NCBI GenBank assembly: GCA_021325365.1
Contig: JAJPHF010000117.1
Location: 1 to 64,000, forward strand
DNA length: 64,000 nucleotides
Origin: Pseudomonadota bacterium
GTDB taxonomy: Bacteria; Chloroflexota; UBA6077; JAJPHF01
Direction of reading: 5' to 3'
Part shown: piece by piece, positions 15,926 to 24,836 of the stretch
How the letters are laid out: every line of letters begins with the position of its first letter
Numbering within the stretch: the stretch's first letter is position 1
Notes under the pieces: generated by a model
Database searches by the model: none
Seen by the model: only the letters and a program-made list of their open reading frames with translations
What the model was told of the DNA's origin: nothing
Program-made: the position numbers and the translations under genes

Positions 15926-17317
15926 CTACGGCTGGTAGCGGCGCTGGGAGAGGAAAGTGACCAGCGCCGTGAGCTGGTCGGTGGTGACGTTGCCCCCGTA
16001 GGCCGGCATGTTGTTGCCGCCGTTGATGATCCGCAGCGTGAGTTGATCGGGGCTCAGTCGGTCGCCCACGTAGGTCAGGTCGGGGCCGCGCCGGCCGCCC
16101 GTGCCGGCGATACGGTGGCAGTCGATACAGCCCTTGTCCACGAACGTCTGCGCGCCCCGCGCTGCATCGCCGCTGAGCGAGTGCGTCACGTCGGCCGGCA
16201 GCGCCTGCGCCTGCGTGTCTGGCGACCAGGGCGCCGCGTAGCCCGCCACGATCAGCACCCCAATCGTGAACACCACTAGCGCCACGCCGCCCACCGCCCA
16301 TGGGCGCCGGCTCGGCGCGCGCTCGCCCGTGGCTCCCAGGAACGGCACCAGGAACAATACTACGCCGAGCAGCACCGGGAACCCGAGAATGATCAGGCTC
16401 TCCAGCGACGGCGGCGACAGCGCCAGCAGCGCGAACAGCCACAGGAAGTACCAATCGGGGTGCGGGTCGGCCTGGATGATCGTCGGGTCGGCCGGGCGGC
16501 CGAGCGCTGGGGCGCCGATGACGATCGCCAGCACCACCACGCACGCGCCAACCGCGAGCGCGAACACCACGTCCTTCCAGGCGGCGTCAGGCCAGAACGG
16601 CTCGCCGTGCTTCAGCAGCTCGTGGTAGCGCTGGCGGTAGGTGGCGGGATCGACGACCACGCCCGGCCGTGGCGGCTCCGAGATGCCGTGCCGCACGACC
16701 AGATAGAGGTGGACGCCGATCAGCGCGAAAATCAGCGCCGGCAGCAGGAAGACGTGCGTGGCGAAGAAGCGAGTCAGCGTCGCGCCGCCGATGGTCTGCC
16801 CCGCCACGGCGAGCTGCACCAGCCAGTGGCCCACGAGCGGCACGCGCTCGACCATGCTGGCCAGGACGGCTACTGTCCAATAGCCGTCCTGGTCCCAGCG
16901 CAGGAGCTGGCCCGTGAACGCCATCGCCAGCGTCAGGCCGAGCAGCAGCACGCCCGTCAGCCAGTTGAACTGGCGCGGCCACTTGTGGGCGCCGAACAGG
17001 AACACCTGGATGGCGTGGATGCCGATCAGGATCACCATCGCCGACGAGCCGAAATAGTGGATGCCGCGGATCATGTTGCCCAGCACGGCCCGCTGGCTGA
17101 TGAACTGGATGGTGTCGTAGGCGCTGTTGGGCGCGGGCACGTAGGTGAAGGCCAGCGCCACGCCGGTGATCACCTGCACCAGGAACGCGACCAGGGTGGC
17201 GCTGCCGAAGACGTACCACCAGTTCACCCCGCGCGGGACGGGGTGCTGGATGATGGGCAGGATCGTCTCCGTGAAGCCGAGCTGCTCGTCGGCCCACCGC
17301 CAGACCCGCTTCCACAT
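15926..17317 (-). CDS. Cytochrome b fused to C-terminal cytochrome c
   Basis: Quinol-oxidising cytochrome b of a bc-type complex, 463 residues. The heme-b histidines sit in IRGIHYFGSSAMVILIGIHA and in FFATHVFLLP with GVHLYLVVRHG. The quinol-site loop has the PDWYFLW variant of PEWY. After eight or so spans a c-type domain follows: GCIDCHRIAG with the axial Met in GNNMPAYGG. The fusion lets electrons pass directly to the adjacent oxidase. I favour the ATG at 17317 (GGCAGGA upstream); a GTG at 17347 is possible. It is the last gene of the operon. Confidence 0.9.
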   Translation of the reverse strand: MWKRVWRWADEQLGFTETILPIIQHPVPRGVNWWYVFGSATLVAFLVQVITGVALAFTYVPAPNSAYDTIQFISQRAVLGNMIRGIHYFGSSAMVILIGIHAIQVFLFGAHKWPRQFNWLTGVLLLGLTLAMAFTGQLLRWDQDGYWTVAVLASMVERVPLVGHWLVQLAVAGQTIGGATLTRFFATHVFLLPALIFALIGVHLYLVVRHGISEPPRPGVVVDPATYRQRYHELLKHGEPFWPDAAWKDVVFALAVGACVVVLAIVIGAPALGRPADPTIIQADPHPDWYFLWLFALLALSPPSLESLIILGFPVLLGVVLFLVPFLGATGERAPSRRPWAVGGVALVVFTIGVLIVAGYAAPWSPDTQAQALPADVTHSLSGDAARGAQTFVDKGCIDCHRIAGTGGRRGPDLTYVGDRLSPDQLTLRIINGGNNMPAYGGNVTTDQLTALVTFLSQRRYQP

Positions 17318-17367
17318 GCTTCCTGCCTCGCCTGCGGTGTCCCCCACCCCTTCCTACTTCCTTCCCG

Positions 17368-17862
17368 CTAGCCCGTGATCTGCAGGAAGAGCGGGCTCTG
17401 CACCTGCAGCTTCCCCTCCTGTACGCGCGCCGGGTAGTGAATCAGCGGTCGCGGCGGCGGGCCGCCGGCCACCGTGCCGTCGCTATAGTACACGCCGCCG
17501 TGGCAGGGACAGAGAAACAGGTTCGCGTCGGGCTTCCAGTCCACGGGGCAGCCCAGGTGCGTGCAGTTGACGGAGAAGACCGTGAACTCCTGCGCGCCGG
17601 TCCGCCGCACCCAGGCCGCCGTCTGCGCCGTCTGCCCGGCCCACGGCAGCGGCGACGGGTCGGCGACCGCGCGCAGCACCGTGCGACCCTGCGGGAAGCT
17701 GTCCACCGGGCCCACGTCGACCCACTCCCGACCCTCCGGATTCAGCAGCGGGTTGAGCAGGTAGGCGATCACGGGCACGCCGAGCACCAGCCCGGCCAGG
17801 CCGCTGAGCCCCAGGCTCACGTTGTTCAGAAAGCGTCGGCGCGTGATCTCGTCATTGGTCAC
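17368..17862 (-). CDS. Rieske iron-sulfur protein
   Basis: A 164-residue membrane-anchored Rieske subunit. A twin-arginine-type start (TRRRFLNNVSLGLSGLAGLV) provides export and anchoring. The [2Fe-2S] ligands are in NCTHLGC and CPCHGGVYY, with the disulfide cysteines present. It transfers electrons from quinol to the cytochrome c domain of the following gene. It overlaps the upstream small-subunit gene by 11 bp, showing coupled translation. Confidence 0.92.
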   Translation of the reverse strand: MTNDEITRRRFLNNVSLGLSGLAGLVLGVPVIAYLLNPLLNPEGREWVDVGPVDSFPQGRTVLRAVADPSPLPWAGQTAQTAAWVRRTGAQEFTVFSVNCTHLGCPVDWKPDANLFLCPCHGGVYYSDGTVAGGPPPRPLIHYPARVQEGKLQVQSPLFLQITG

Positions 17863-18142
17863 GGAGTAGCTCCCCCAGCCAGCCCGCCAGGGCCAGCGCG
17901 AACACGACCACGCCCGCGACCGTGAAGGCGAGCGTGGTCACCAGGCCGAGCGCGATGAGCGTGATGCCGGCCGCCAGCGCGCAGGGCCATACCGTTGGCG
18001 CGGGCAGGTGCGCCGCGCCGGGCGCGGGGTGCAGCTCCCCGGCAGGAGCCTGCCCCGGCGTGCCCGGGGCAGAAGCGCCCGGGCGGCCGCTGGCAGCCGG
18101 ACGCTCGTTCTGACGGGGCGGCTTGCGCGAGCGCGGGCTCAT
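17852..18142 (-). CDS. Small membrane subunit of the oxidase operon
   Basis: A 96-residue protein: a Pro/Arg-rich N-terminus, then two membrane spans (WPCALAAGITLIALGLVTTL and VAGVVVFALALAGWLGELL). Position after coxC and size match cytochrome oxidase subunit IV-type proteins (CtaF-like), although sequence alone does not identify it. Its ATG overlaps the coxC stop in an ATGA quartet. Confidence 0.7.
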   Translation of the reverse strand: MSPRSRKPPRQNERPAASGRPGASAPGTPGQAPAGELHPAPGAAHLPAPTVWPCALAAGITLIALGLVTTLAFTVAGVVVFALALAGWLGELLRDQ

Positions 18143-18708
18143 AGCAACGTCCACAAGTAGATGACGCTAAACACCACGACCCATACGCCATCCACGAAGT
18201 GCCAGTACAGCGCGACCGCCTCGAAGCCGCCGTGCCCGCGCGCCGTGAGCCGCCCCTTGACGCCCACCCCGGCGGCAATCAGCAGCGCCACCAGCCCGAC
18301 CAGCACGTGCAGCCCGTGGAAGCCCGTCAGCGTGTAGAACGTCGTGCCGAACAGGTTGCGCGCGGGCGTCACGTTCTCGGCGACCAGGTGCCGGTACTCG
18401 TTGCCCTGGCCGAGCAAGAACGCCGCACCCAGCGCGATCGTCGCGAACAGCCAGAGCAGCGCGCCGCGGCGATCGTCGCGGCCCAGCCGCGCGCCCGCCC
18501 GCGTGATGGTGAAGCTGCTGGCGAGCAGCAGCACGGTGATGACCGCGGCGTACGGCACGTCGAGGACCTCGCGCGGGCTCGGGCCGCTCGTCGCGCGGCC
18601 GTGATAGACGACGTAGACGATGATCAAGGCGATGAAGAAGACGGCCTCCGACGTGATGAAGATGCCCACGCCCACCAGGTTCGTGTCCGCGCGCCGCCAA
18701 TCAGGCAT
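18139..18708 (-). CDS. coxC: Cytochrome c oxidase subunit III
   Basis: A 189-residue five-span subunit III of a heme-copper oxidase: GVGIFITSEAVFFIALIIVY, GQGNEYRHL, TLTGFHGLHVLVGLVAL and VALYWHFVDGVWVVVFSVIY are typical. It stabilises the catalytic subunit. It overlaps the end of coxA by 8 bp and the next gene by 4 bp. Confidence 0.92.
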   Translation of the reverse strand: MPDWRRADTNLVGVGIFITSEAVFFIALIIVYVVYHGRATSGPSPREVLDVPYAAVITVLLLASSFTITRAGARLGRDDRRGALLWLFATIALGAAFLLGQGNEYRHLVAENVTPARNLFGTTFYTLTGFHGLHVLVGLVALLIAAGVGVKGRLTARGHGGFEAVALYWHFVDGVWVVVFSVIYLWTLL

Positions 18709-20359
18709 GGTCGGCTCTCCAGTCGGCCAGCTCGGGGTACTTGGCGTCCCACAGCGGCCGGCGGCTGCGGACCGGCGGCAGCGGCGCAGCGAAGTTCTCG
18801 GGCGGCGGCGGCGACGACGTGGCCCACTCCAGCGTGAAGCCGTCCCACGGGTCCGGACCGGCCACCGCGCCGTGGCGCAGGCTGACCAGGATGTTCCACA
18901 CGAAGATCACCATCGCCACGCCGAGGATCGCCGCGCCGATCGTGGACGCCAGGTTCCACTCTGGCCACCCAGCATACGGTGGATAGGTGTAGATGCGGCG
19001 CGGCATGCCGAGCATGCCGAGCACGTGCTGCGAGAAGAAGGTCAGGTGGAAGCCGATGAGCGTGAGCCAGAAGTGCCACTTGCCGAGCCGTTCGTCCAGG
19101 AAGCGGCCGGTGATCTTCGGGAACCAGTAATACACGCCGGCGAAAATCGCCATCATGACGCCGCCAAACAGCGTGTAGTGGAAGTGCGCGACGAGGTAGT
19201 AGCTGTCCGAGATCTGCCAGTCCATCGGCACCACCGCGACGTGGACGCCGGTGATGCCGCCGATCACGAACGTGCCGAGAAAGCCCAGACAGAACAGCAT
19301 CGCAGTGGTGAAGCGCAGCGCGCCGCCCCACATCGTGGCCAGCCAGTTGAAGATCTTGATGCCGGTCGGGATGGCGATGAGCATGCTCATCACGCCAAAA
19401 AACGTGTTGGCGAGCGGCCCGAGGCCGACGGTGAACATGTGGTGCGCCCACACCATCATGCTGAGCCCGGCGATGCCGATGCTGGCGGCGGCGACGAACG
19501 GGGCGCCGAACAGCGGCTTGCGGGAGAACACGGGGATCACCTCGGAGATGATGCCGAACGCGGGCAGCGCCAGCACGTACACCTCCGGGTGGCCGAACGC
19601 CCAGAACAGGTGCTGGTAAATGATCGGGTCGCCGCCCGCGGCCGCGTCGTAGAAGTGAGCACCCAGGGTGCGGTCGATGTACACCATCGCCGCCGCGGCG
19701 GTGAACGGCGGCACCGCCCAGATGAACAGGAGGCTCGCGATTACCGACATCCAGGCGAACATCGGCACGCGTCCTAGCGTCATGCCCGGCGCCCGCTGCG
19801 TGAGCACGGTGGCGGTGATGTTCACTCCCGTGGCGATCGTGCCAATCGCCGACACGGCCAGCGCCAGCAGCCAGAACTCGGTGCGGCCCGCGCCGGTGTA
19901 CGGGGCCAAGGTCAGCGGCGCGTAGCCATACCAGCCGATGTCGGGCGCGGCCCCGGCGAGGAAGCTGAAGTACAGCAGCAGCCCCGAGAACAGCAGCAGC
20001 CAGTAGCTCATGGCGTTCAGCCGGGGAAACGCCATGTCGTGCGCGCCGATCATCAGCGGCACGAGGTAGTTCGCGAAGCCGAACAGGATCGGCATGCCGA
20101 CCCAGAACAGCATTGTCATGCCGTGGACCGTCACCAGCTCGTTGTAGACGTCGGGCGCGAGCACCGTCGCGCCCGACGTGGCCAGCTGCAGGCGGATCAG
20201 CAGCGCCTCCAGCCCGCCGATGGCGAAGAACACCAGCCCCGTAATCAGGTACATGATGCCGATCTGCTTGTGATCGACGGTGGTCATCCAGGTGAGGAGC
20301 CAGCCGGGGCTGCTGGCGCGGGGCACGGGGCTGATGTATTCGCGCTCGGCGGTAGCCAT
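18701..20359 (-). CDS. coxA: Cytochrome c oxidase subunit I
   Basis: Catalytic 552-residue subunit that reduces O2 to water and pumps protons. Key motifs: TVDHKQIGIMYL; the heme a ligand in VTVHGMTMLFW; the CuB His and cross-linked Tyr in AFGHPEVYVLALP; the CuB pair in WAHHMFTVG; and VAHFHYTLFGG with the heme a3 and heme a ligands. The start at 20359 lies 3 bp after the coxB stop behind TGAGG. The frame stays open far upstream through coxB, but that is a shadow. Confidence 0.95.
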   Translation of the reverse strand: MATAEREYISPVPRASSPGWLLTWMTTVDHKQIGIMYLITGLVFFAIGGLEALLIRLQLATSGATVLAPDVYNELVTVHGMTMLFWVGMPILFGFANYLVPLMIGAHDMAFPRLNAMSYWLLLFSGLLLYFSFLAGAAPDIGWYGYAPLTLAPYTGAGRTEFWLLALAVSAIGTIATGVNITATVLTQRAPGMTLGRVPMFAWMSVIASLLFIWAVPPFTAAAAMVYIDRTLGAHFYDAAAGGDPIIYQHLFWAFGHPEVYVLALPAFGIISEVIPVFSRKPLFGAPFVAAASIGIAGLSMMVWAHHMFTVGLGPLANTFFGVMSMLIAIPTGIKIFNWLATMWGGALRFTTAMLFCLGFLGTFVIGGITGVHVAVVPMDWQISDSYYLVAHFHYTLFGGVMMAIFAGVYYWFPKITGRFLDERLGKWHFWLTLIGFHLTFFSQHVLGMLGMPRRIYTYPPYAGWPEWNLASTIGAAILGVAMVIFVWNILVSLRHGAVAGPDPWDGFTLEWATSSPPPPENFAAPLPPVRSRRPLWDAKYPELADWRADHA

Positions 20360-20361
20360 GA

Positions 20362-21408
20362 TTACCTCAGCTCGTCCAGGTAAGCGGTCAGCGCGGCCAG
20401 GTCGGTGTCGCTCAGGCGGAACGTCGGCATGAAGGCGCCCGGCTTGACCACCTGCGGGTTGTCCAGCCAGCGGCGCAGCTGCTCGGGCGTGTTCGGGATC
20501 ACGCCCGAGGCAAGCGTCTGGCGGCTGGCGACGTGCGTCAGGTCGGGGCCGGCGGTGCCCGCGGCCGCGGTGCCCTTCACCGTGTGACAGTCGCCACAGG
20601 CGTTCGTCTGGAACACTTGCTGGCCCTGGCGTGCCGGGTCGCTCGTGGGGGCCGCGGCGGGCGCCGCCTCGCGCGCCAGCCACGCGTTGAACTGGTCCTG
20701 GGGCTCGGCGATCACGCGCAACAGCATGCCGGCGTGCTGGATGCCGCACAGCTCGCTGCACTGTCCCACGTAGACGTCGGGCGTGCTGGCCTGGAGCCAC
20801 ATCTCGTTCGTTTGGCCCGGCACCATGTCGGTCTTGCCGTTCAAGCGCGGGATCCACAGCGCGTGGATCACGTCGGCGGAGCGCAGCTGGACGCGCACGG
20901 GCACGCCGACGGGAATGTGCAGCTCGTTGGCGGTGACGACGCCCTGATCGGGGTACTCGAAGCCCCACCAGAAGCGGTTGCCGGTGGCGACGACCGTCAG
21001 CGCGTTCGGCTGGGCCGCCGCGGCGCCGAAGATGGTCGGCAGCTCCAGCACGGCGAGCACCGCCAGCACCACGACCGGCGCCAGCGTCCAGCCGATCTCC
21101 AGCCGCATGTTGCCCTGCACCTGCCGGGGGATCGCCGCGCCCGGCCGCGCCCGAAAGCGCCAGATGCAATAGGCGAGCAGGCCCCAGACGAGCAGCAGCA
21201 CCGCCAGGGACATGAGGAGCACGATGTTGAACAGGTTGGAGATCGCGTGCGCCGGCGGCCCGGCGGGGTTCAGCGTGAAGCCCGGGTCCTGCGCGCGGGC
21301 CAGCCCCGCCGCGAGCGCGTCGGCCGCCAGCGCCAACAGCGGCGGGACCCAGCGCCGCCAGCTTCGCCAGCCGTGCTGCCGCGAGAAAATGCGGTTGGCC
21401 GCTTTCAC
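20362..21408 (-). CDS. coxB: Cytochrome c oxidase subunit II with fused cytochrome c
   Basis: A 348-residue caa3-type subunit II. Signal/anchor region WVPPLLALAADALAAGLA and two spans come first. The CuA domain has ADVIHALWIP and GQCSELCGIQHAGM. A C-terminal cytochrome c follows with ACGDCHTVKG and the axial Met in GAFMPTF. The fused c domain accepts electrons from the bc part of the operon. The GTG start is the first in frame; GGAG lies 12 bp upstream. It is the first gene of the operon. Confidence 0.93.
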   Translation of the reverse strand: MKAANRIFSRQHGWRSWRRWVPPLLALAADALAAGLARAQDPGFTLNPAGPPAHAISNLFNIVLLMSLAVLLLVWGLLAYCIWRFRARPGAAIPRQVQGNMRLEIGWTLAPVVVLAVLAVLELPTIFGAAAAQPNALTVVATGNRFWWGFEYPDQGVVTANELHIPVGVPVRVQLRSADVIHALWIPRLNGKTDMVPGQTNEMWLQASTPDVYVGQCSELCGIQHAGMLLRVIAEPQDQFNAWLAREAAPAAAPTSDPARQGQQVFQTNACGDCHTVKGTAAAGTAGPDLTHVASRQTLASGVIPNTPEQLRRWLDNPQVVKPGAFMPTFRLSDTDLAALTAYLDELR

Positions 21409-21810
21409 GGTTGCCAGGCTCCGGCCGCGCTACGCTGGTACTCGAATCGTCAGGCCACCCGGTCGATGTCAAGCCTCTTAGCCATTCTATCCGCTCCGGT
21501 TCGGCTCGCGGTCGCACGCGCAGCCCGGCAGCCCCAGGCTGCTCACCGAACAGGTCGAGGGATTCCGAGGCGAGCCCTGCCCCAGTGTATATCCCCACGG
21601 GGCCATCTTGGGGTACGGCGCCCCGGCCGCCCCCCGGCAGGATACGTACCAGGTGCGGACCGAGTGAACACGTGTGGCCGCAAGCGCCAGTGCCCCGATA
21701 AGGGGGAACAGTGTACCATCGTAGCGGTCCGCCGGGGCCGTCGGCCCGCCTCCATGCCGCCCGGGCGCGACTCGCGACGACGGCTCGAGCGAGCTAGACG
21801 CTACCCGCGC
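21409..21810. other. Upstream region of the respiratory operon
   Basis: No gene is supported in this 402-bp gap. A TTGACA on the minus strand (21473-21468) could be the -35 of coxB, but no good -10 follows at 16-18 bp. Confidence 0.4.
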
Positions 21811-22431
21811 TCACCAGATCTCGCGGAGGTCGAGGACGAAGCCGGGGAGGACCGGATCGCCCGCCAGCCGCTCCGGCTGATCGAGCCGGTCGACGGACGC
21901 CTCGGGGCGGTAGACGTACACCTGACGGGCCTCGGGATCGAGCAGCCAGCCCAGCCGCGCGCCGTTCGCCACGTACTCCACCATCTTGGCTTGCAGCACC
22001 TCCAGCCGGTCGGACGGCGAGCGTAGCTCCAGCACGAAGTCCGGGCACAGCGGCAGGAAGCGCTGCCAATCTCCTGCCGAGAGCGGCGCCAGGCGGCTAT
22101 TCCACACCCAGCTCGCGTCCGGGGAGCGCACCGCGCCGTTCGGCAGGCGAAAGCCGGTGGACGAGCTAAACACCTGCCCCGTCCCGTCGCGCTCAGCCCA
22201 GATGCCGAGCCGCATGATGATGCGAGCCTCGCCCCGGCCGCTGCTACCTGCTACGGGGGTCATGACGCTCCAATCTCCCTCGGCGGTCCGTTCGATGCGC
22301 AGATCGCGGTTGAGCTGGCACAGCGCGAAGAACTGCTCCTCGGTGAGGTCGAGCGCGGGCCGAACGTGCAGGATGAGCGGCCACGGGTAGGTGTCGGGAG
22401 GCGCTTTCGACTTGCGGATGGTCGTACTCAT
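21811..22431 (-). CDS. Uma2-family (DUF820) putative endonuclease
   Basis: A 206-residue protein of the PD-(D/E)XK-fold Uma2 family, common in Chloroflexota and cyanobacteria and of unproven function. The active-site core is visible: RSPDASWVWN (Asp), FLPLCPDFVLELRSPSD (D-x-E) and QAKMVEYVANGARLGWLLDP. The ending VLPGFVLDLREIW is the family signature. The ATG at 22431 has GGGAG upstream. Confidence 0.88.
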   Translation of the reverse strand: MSTTIRKSKAPPDTYPWPLILHVRPALDLTEEQFFALCQLNRDLRIERTAEGDWSVMTPVAGSSGRGEARIIMRLGIWAERDGTGQVFSSSTGFRLPNGAVRSPDASWVWNSRLAPLSAGDWQRFLPLCPDFVLELRSPSDRLEVLQAKMVEYVANGARLGWLLDPEARQVYVYRPEASVDRLDQPERLAGDPVLPGFVLDLREIW

Positions 22432-22668
22432 GATGTGCTCCCTTCGCCCCGGTGGGCCGCCAGCATCGCCTCGTCGCGGCATCATTATCGCGCAGGGGCT
22501 CGGCGCCTGCGGCCACGCCGGGCCCGCGGCGGCGTGCGGTGAGCTGGATCATGGTGTCGCTGACCGCGTGGGCGGGCAGGCGGCGGCGGTGCTATGCTGA
22601 GGGTTGCCTGATCGGGGATCAGCCGAGGCGGCCCCGCGGGGCCGCGCGGCGAGCACGGAGGGAGCAGC

Positions 22669-23777
22669 ATGGCGCGCATGCGGGTGATCGACGCCGATGG
22701 ACACATCTTCGAGGACAGCGCGGCCATCGCGCGGCGCCTGCCGGCGCCCTGGGAGCCCGCGCGACTGAGCGCCCCCGACCGCATCACCGCGCCGCTCGAC
22801 CACCTGCACAACGACAACGGCCGCATCCCCCCGGGCGCCTTCAACCGCGCCGTCGGCCCCCAGCAGTGGGTCGAGTTCATGGACGCCGTCGGCATCGAGG
22901 CCGCCGTGCTCTACCCAACCGCCATGCTGGCCTTCGGCCGGCTGCCCTACCCCGACTACGCCATCGTCACCAGCCACGCCTACAACGACTGGTTGGCCGA
23001 GACCTACCTCGCCTTCAGCCCACGCTTCCGCGGCATGGGGCTCGTGCCGCTCCAGGAGCCGGAGGCCGCGGCCGCCGAGCTGCGCCGCTGCGTGACCGAG
23101 CTGGGCATGTGCGGCGCCATGCTGCCGGTCGATCTGGTGACGGGCAGCCTGGGTGCCAAGCACTACTACCCGCTCTACCAGGAGGCCGACCGCCTGGGCT
23201 GCTGCCTGGCCGTCCACGGCGGCTGCCACGCCGGGCTGGGCATGGACGACTTCCACAGCTTCGCGCCAGTCCACGCGCTCGGTCACCCGATCACGCTGCT
23301 CACTGCGCTCGCGGCCGTCGTCTTCGACGGTATCCTGGACAGGTTCCCGCGCGTGCGCTGGGGCTTTTTGGAGGGCGGCGTCGCCTGGCTGCTCCTGGCG
23401 CTGGAGCGCTTCCAGGGCTCCTACGAGGCGTTCACGCCGCACAACGTGCGCGGCGAGCTGCTCACGCTGCCGCCCGGCGAGCGCTTGCGCGATTACCTGC
23501 GCCGCCAGCTCCGCGACGGCCGCGTGTTCGTGGGCTGCGAGGCGACGAGCCGGCCCTCGCCGCCGTCGTGAAGGAAGTCGGCGCCAACTGCCTGCTGTTC
23601 TCGTCAGACTTCCCGCACGAGGTGAACAACGACCTCTGCCGCGAGGAGATCGACGAGCTGCTCGCGCATCCCGACCTGACCGACGCCGCGAAGGCCGGCA
23701 TCCTACACGCCAACGCCGAGCGCTTCTACCGGCTGGCGCCGGTCGGGAGCGCCGCCCCCGCGCCGACCGCGGGATAG
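22669..23777 (+). pseudogene. Amidohydrolase-2 family hydrolase 2, one-base frameshift
   Basis: The first 293 or so residues read as an intact Amidohydro_2 enzyme: VIDADGHIFED at the N-terminus, YNDWLAETYLAFSPRFRG, HGGCHAGLGMDDF and WGFLEGGVAWLL. At about 23541 the frame shifts: RVFVGCEATSRP stops early, while the next frame continues DEPALAAVVKEVGANCLLFS with the catalytic SSDFPHEVN aspartate. Restoring one G in GAGGCGAC would give GCEGDEPALAAV. It is therefore either a recent pseudogene or a base-calling error. It starts behind GGAGGGAG. Confidence 0.8.
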
Positions 23778-23810
23778 CGGCGGAGCCGGCGCGATGCGCG
23801 AGAGGTGGCC

Positions 23811-24602
23811 ATGCGGCTGACCCTCCGCTGGGCGGGTCTGGCCCTCGCGCCGCTCCTCCCGCGCCTGCGGCCCTCGGCCGCGGCCCGCCGCCCGGGCCGC
23901 GTGGTCCGGCTCGAGGGCATCATCTTCCAGAGCGATGCGCGCAGCACGATCGGCGCCTGGTTCATCCGGCCGTTCGAGGAGCTTGACCGCCGCGTCGCGG
24001 GCATCGCGCGCAATCGGCCGGACGCGCCCCAGCCCCCCATCCACGCGGGCATCCGGGTGGCCATTGAGGTGGACGGCCGCGAGCAGCAGTACGTCGCCGA
24101 ACAGCTCGTGGGGCCGCTGTACGAGGACCTCCACGACGGCCTGCACTGGACGCCGCTCGCCGAGTTCCGCGCGCGCAACCGCGGCGGCTGGAGCGTTACC
24201 GTCCCCGCCACGGCGTTTCGCGGCGTCACGGACGCCGTCGTGGCGGAGACCGTCGCGCGGCTGAACCGCATCGAAGGGCACCGCTTCCTGGGCGAGGACT
24301 GCGTGGCCTTTGTCGAGCGCGCCTTCGGGGGCCGGCGCCTGTTCGCCGACAGCCCGACGCTCCGCGCGCTGGGCCTGCACGTGCGGGTGGCCGATCCGGC
24401 GCTGCCAATGCTCCGGCGCGACGCCCCGCTCGATCCCCGTGCGGCGCGGCTGCTGCGCGTCGAAACGCTACAGCACCTCCCCGACCCGGAGGGCGCGTCC
24501 GCGCCCACGAGCGCGAGCTGGCGCGTCCACGTCGCCGCGCTCGCCCTCCTGGCCGTGGTCGGCGCCATCGGCCTGGGCCGGCGGCTGGCCCGGCGGCGCT
24601 AG
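23811..24602 (+). CDS. Hypothetical protein with C-terminal membrane span
   Basis: A 263-residue protein just 33 bp after the amidohydrolase. RVVRLEGIIFQ, VAIEVDGREQQYVAEQL, RFLGEDCVAFVERAFGG and a C-terminal span (VHVAALALLAVVGAIGLG) with an RRLARRR end are visible. The DCVAFVERAF piece recalls the NC-x-x-FV motif of permuted papain-fold (NlpC/P60-like) proteins, but a matching His cannot be placed with confidence. Tail-anchored with the bulk on one side. Function unknown. Confidence 0.65.
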   Translation: MRLTLRWAGLALAPLLPRLRPSAAARRPGRVVRLEGIIFQSDARSTIGAWFIRPFEELDRRVAGIARNRPDAPQPPIHAGIRVAIEVDGREQQYVAEQLVGPLYEDLHDGLHWTPLAEFRARNRGGWSVTVPATAFRGVTDAVVAETVARLNRIEGHRFLGEDCVAFVERAFGGRRLFADSPTLRALGLHVRVADPALPMLRRDAPLDPRAARLLRVETLQHLPDPEGASAPTSASWRVHVAALALLAVVGAIGLGRRLARRR

Positions 24603-24688
24603 CCCCGCCCGCGCCGCCGGCCGCGACCAAACCGCTGACCCGTCCTGGTGTGGCGGCGTCTCACGACACCGGCGCCGTTGTTCCTGTA

Positions 24689-24770
24689 CTCCCTCTCCCC
24701 CTGGGAGAGGGTCGGGGTGAGGGCGGTCGTCCTCTCCCTCTCCCCCTGGGAGAGGGTCGGGGTGAGGGCG
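24689..24770. repeat. Two 37-bp REP-like units
   Basis: Positions 24689-24725 and 24734-24770 are identical 37-bp units containing CTCTCCCCCTGGGAGAGG, a self-complementary core. A third copy with two changes lies at 52993-53029. Confidence 0.85.
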
Positions 24771-24836
24771 CGCCCCGGTACCCCAACCGCCGGGCCGGCT
24801 CGCGTATGATCCGATACCACCGCCACGCCAATCCGC

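Noticed and set aside
18701..21598. A 965-codon frame that would fuse coxA to upstream sequence
   Set aside because: The upstream part is a shadow of coxB; coxA has its own start at 20359 with a ribosome-binding site.
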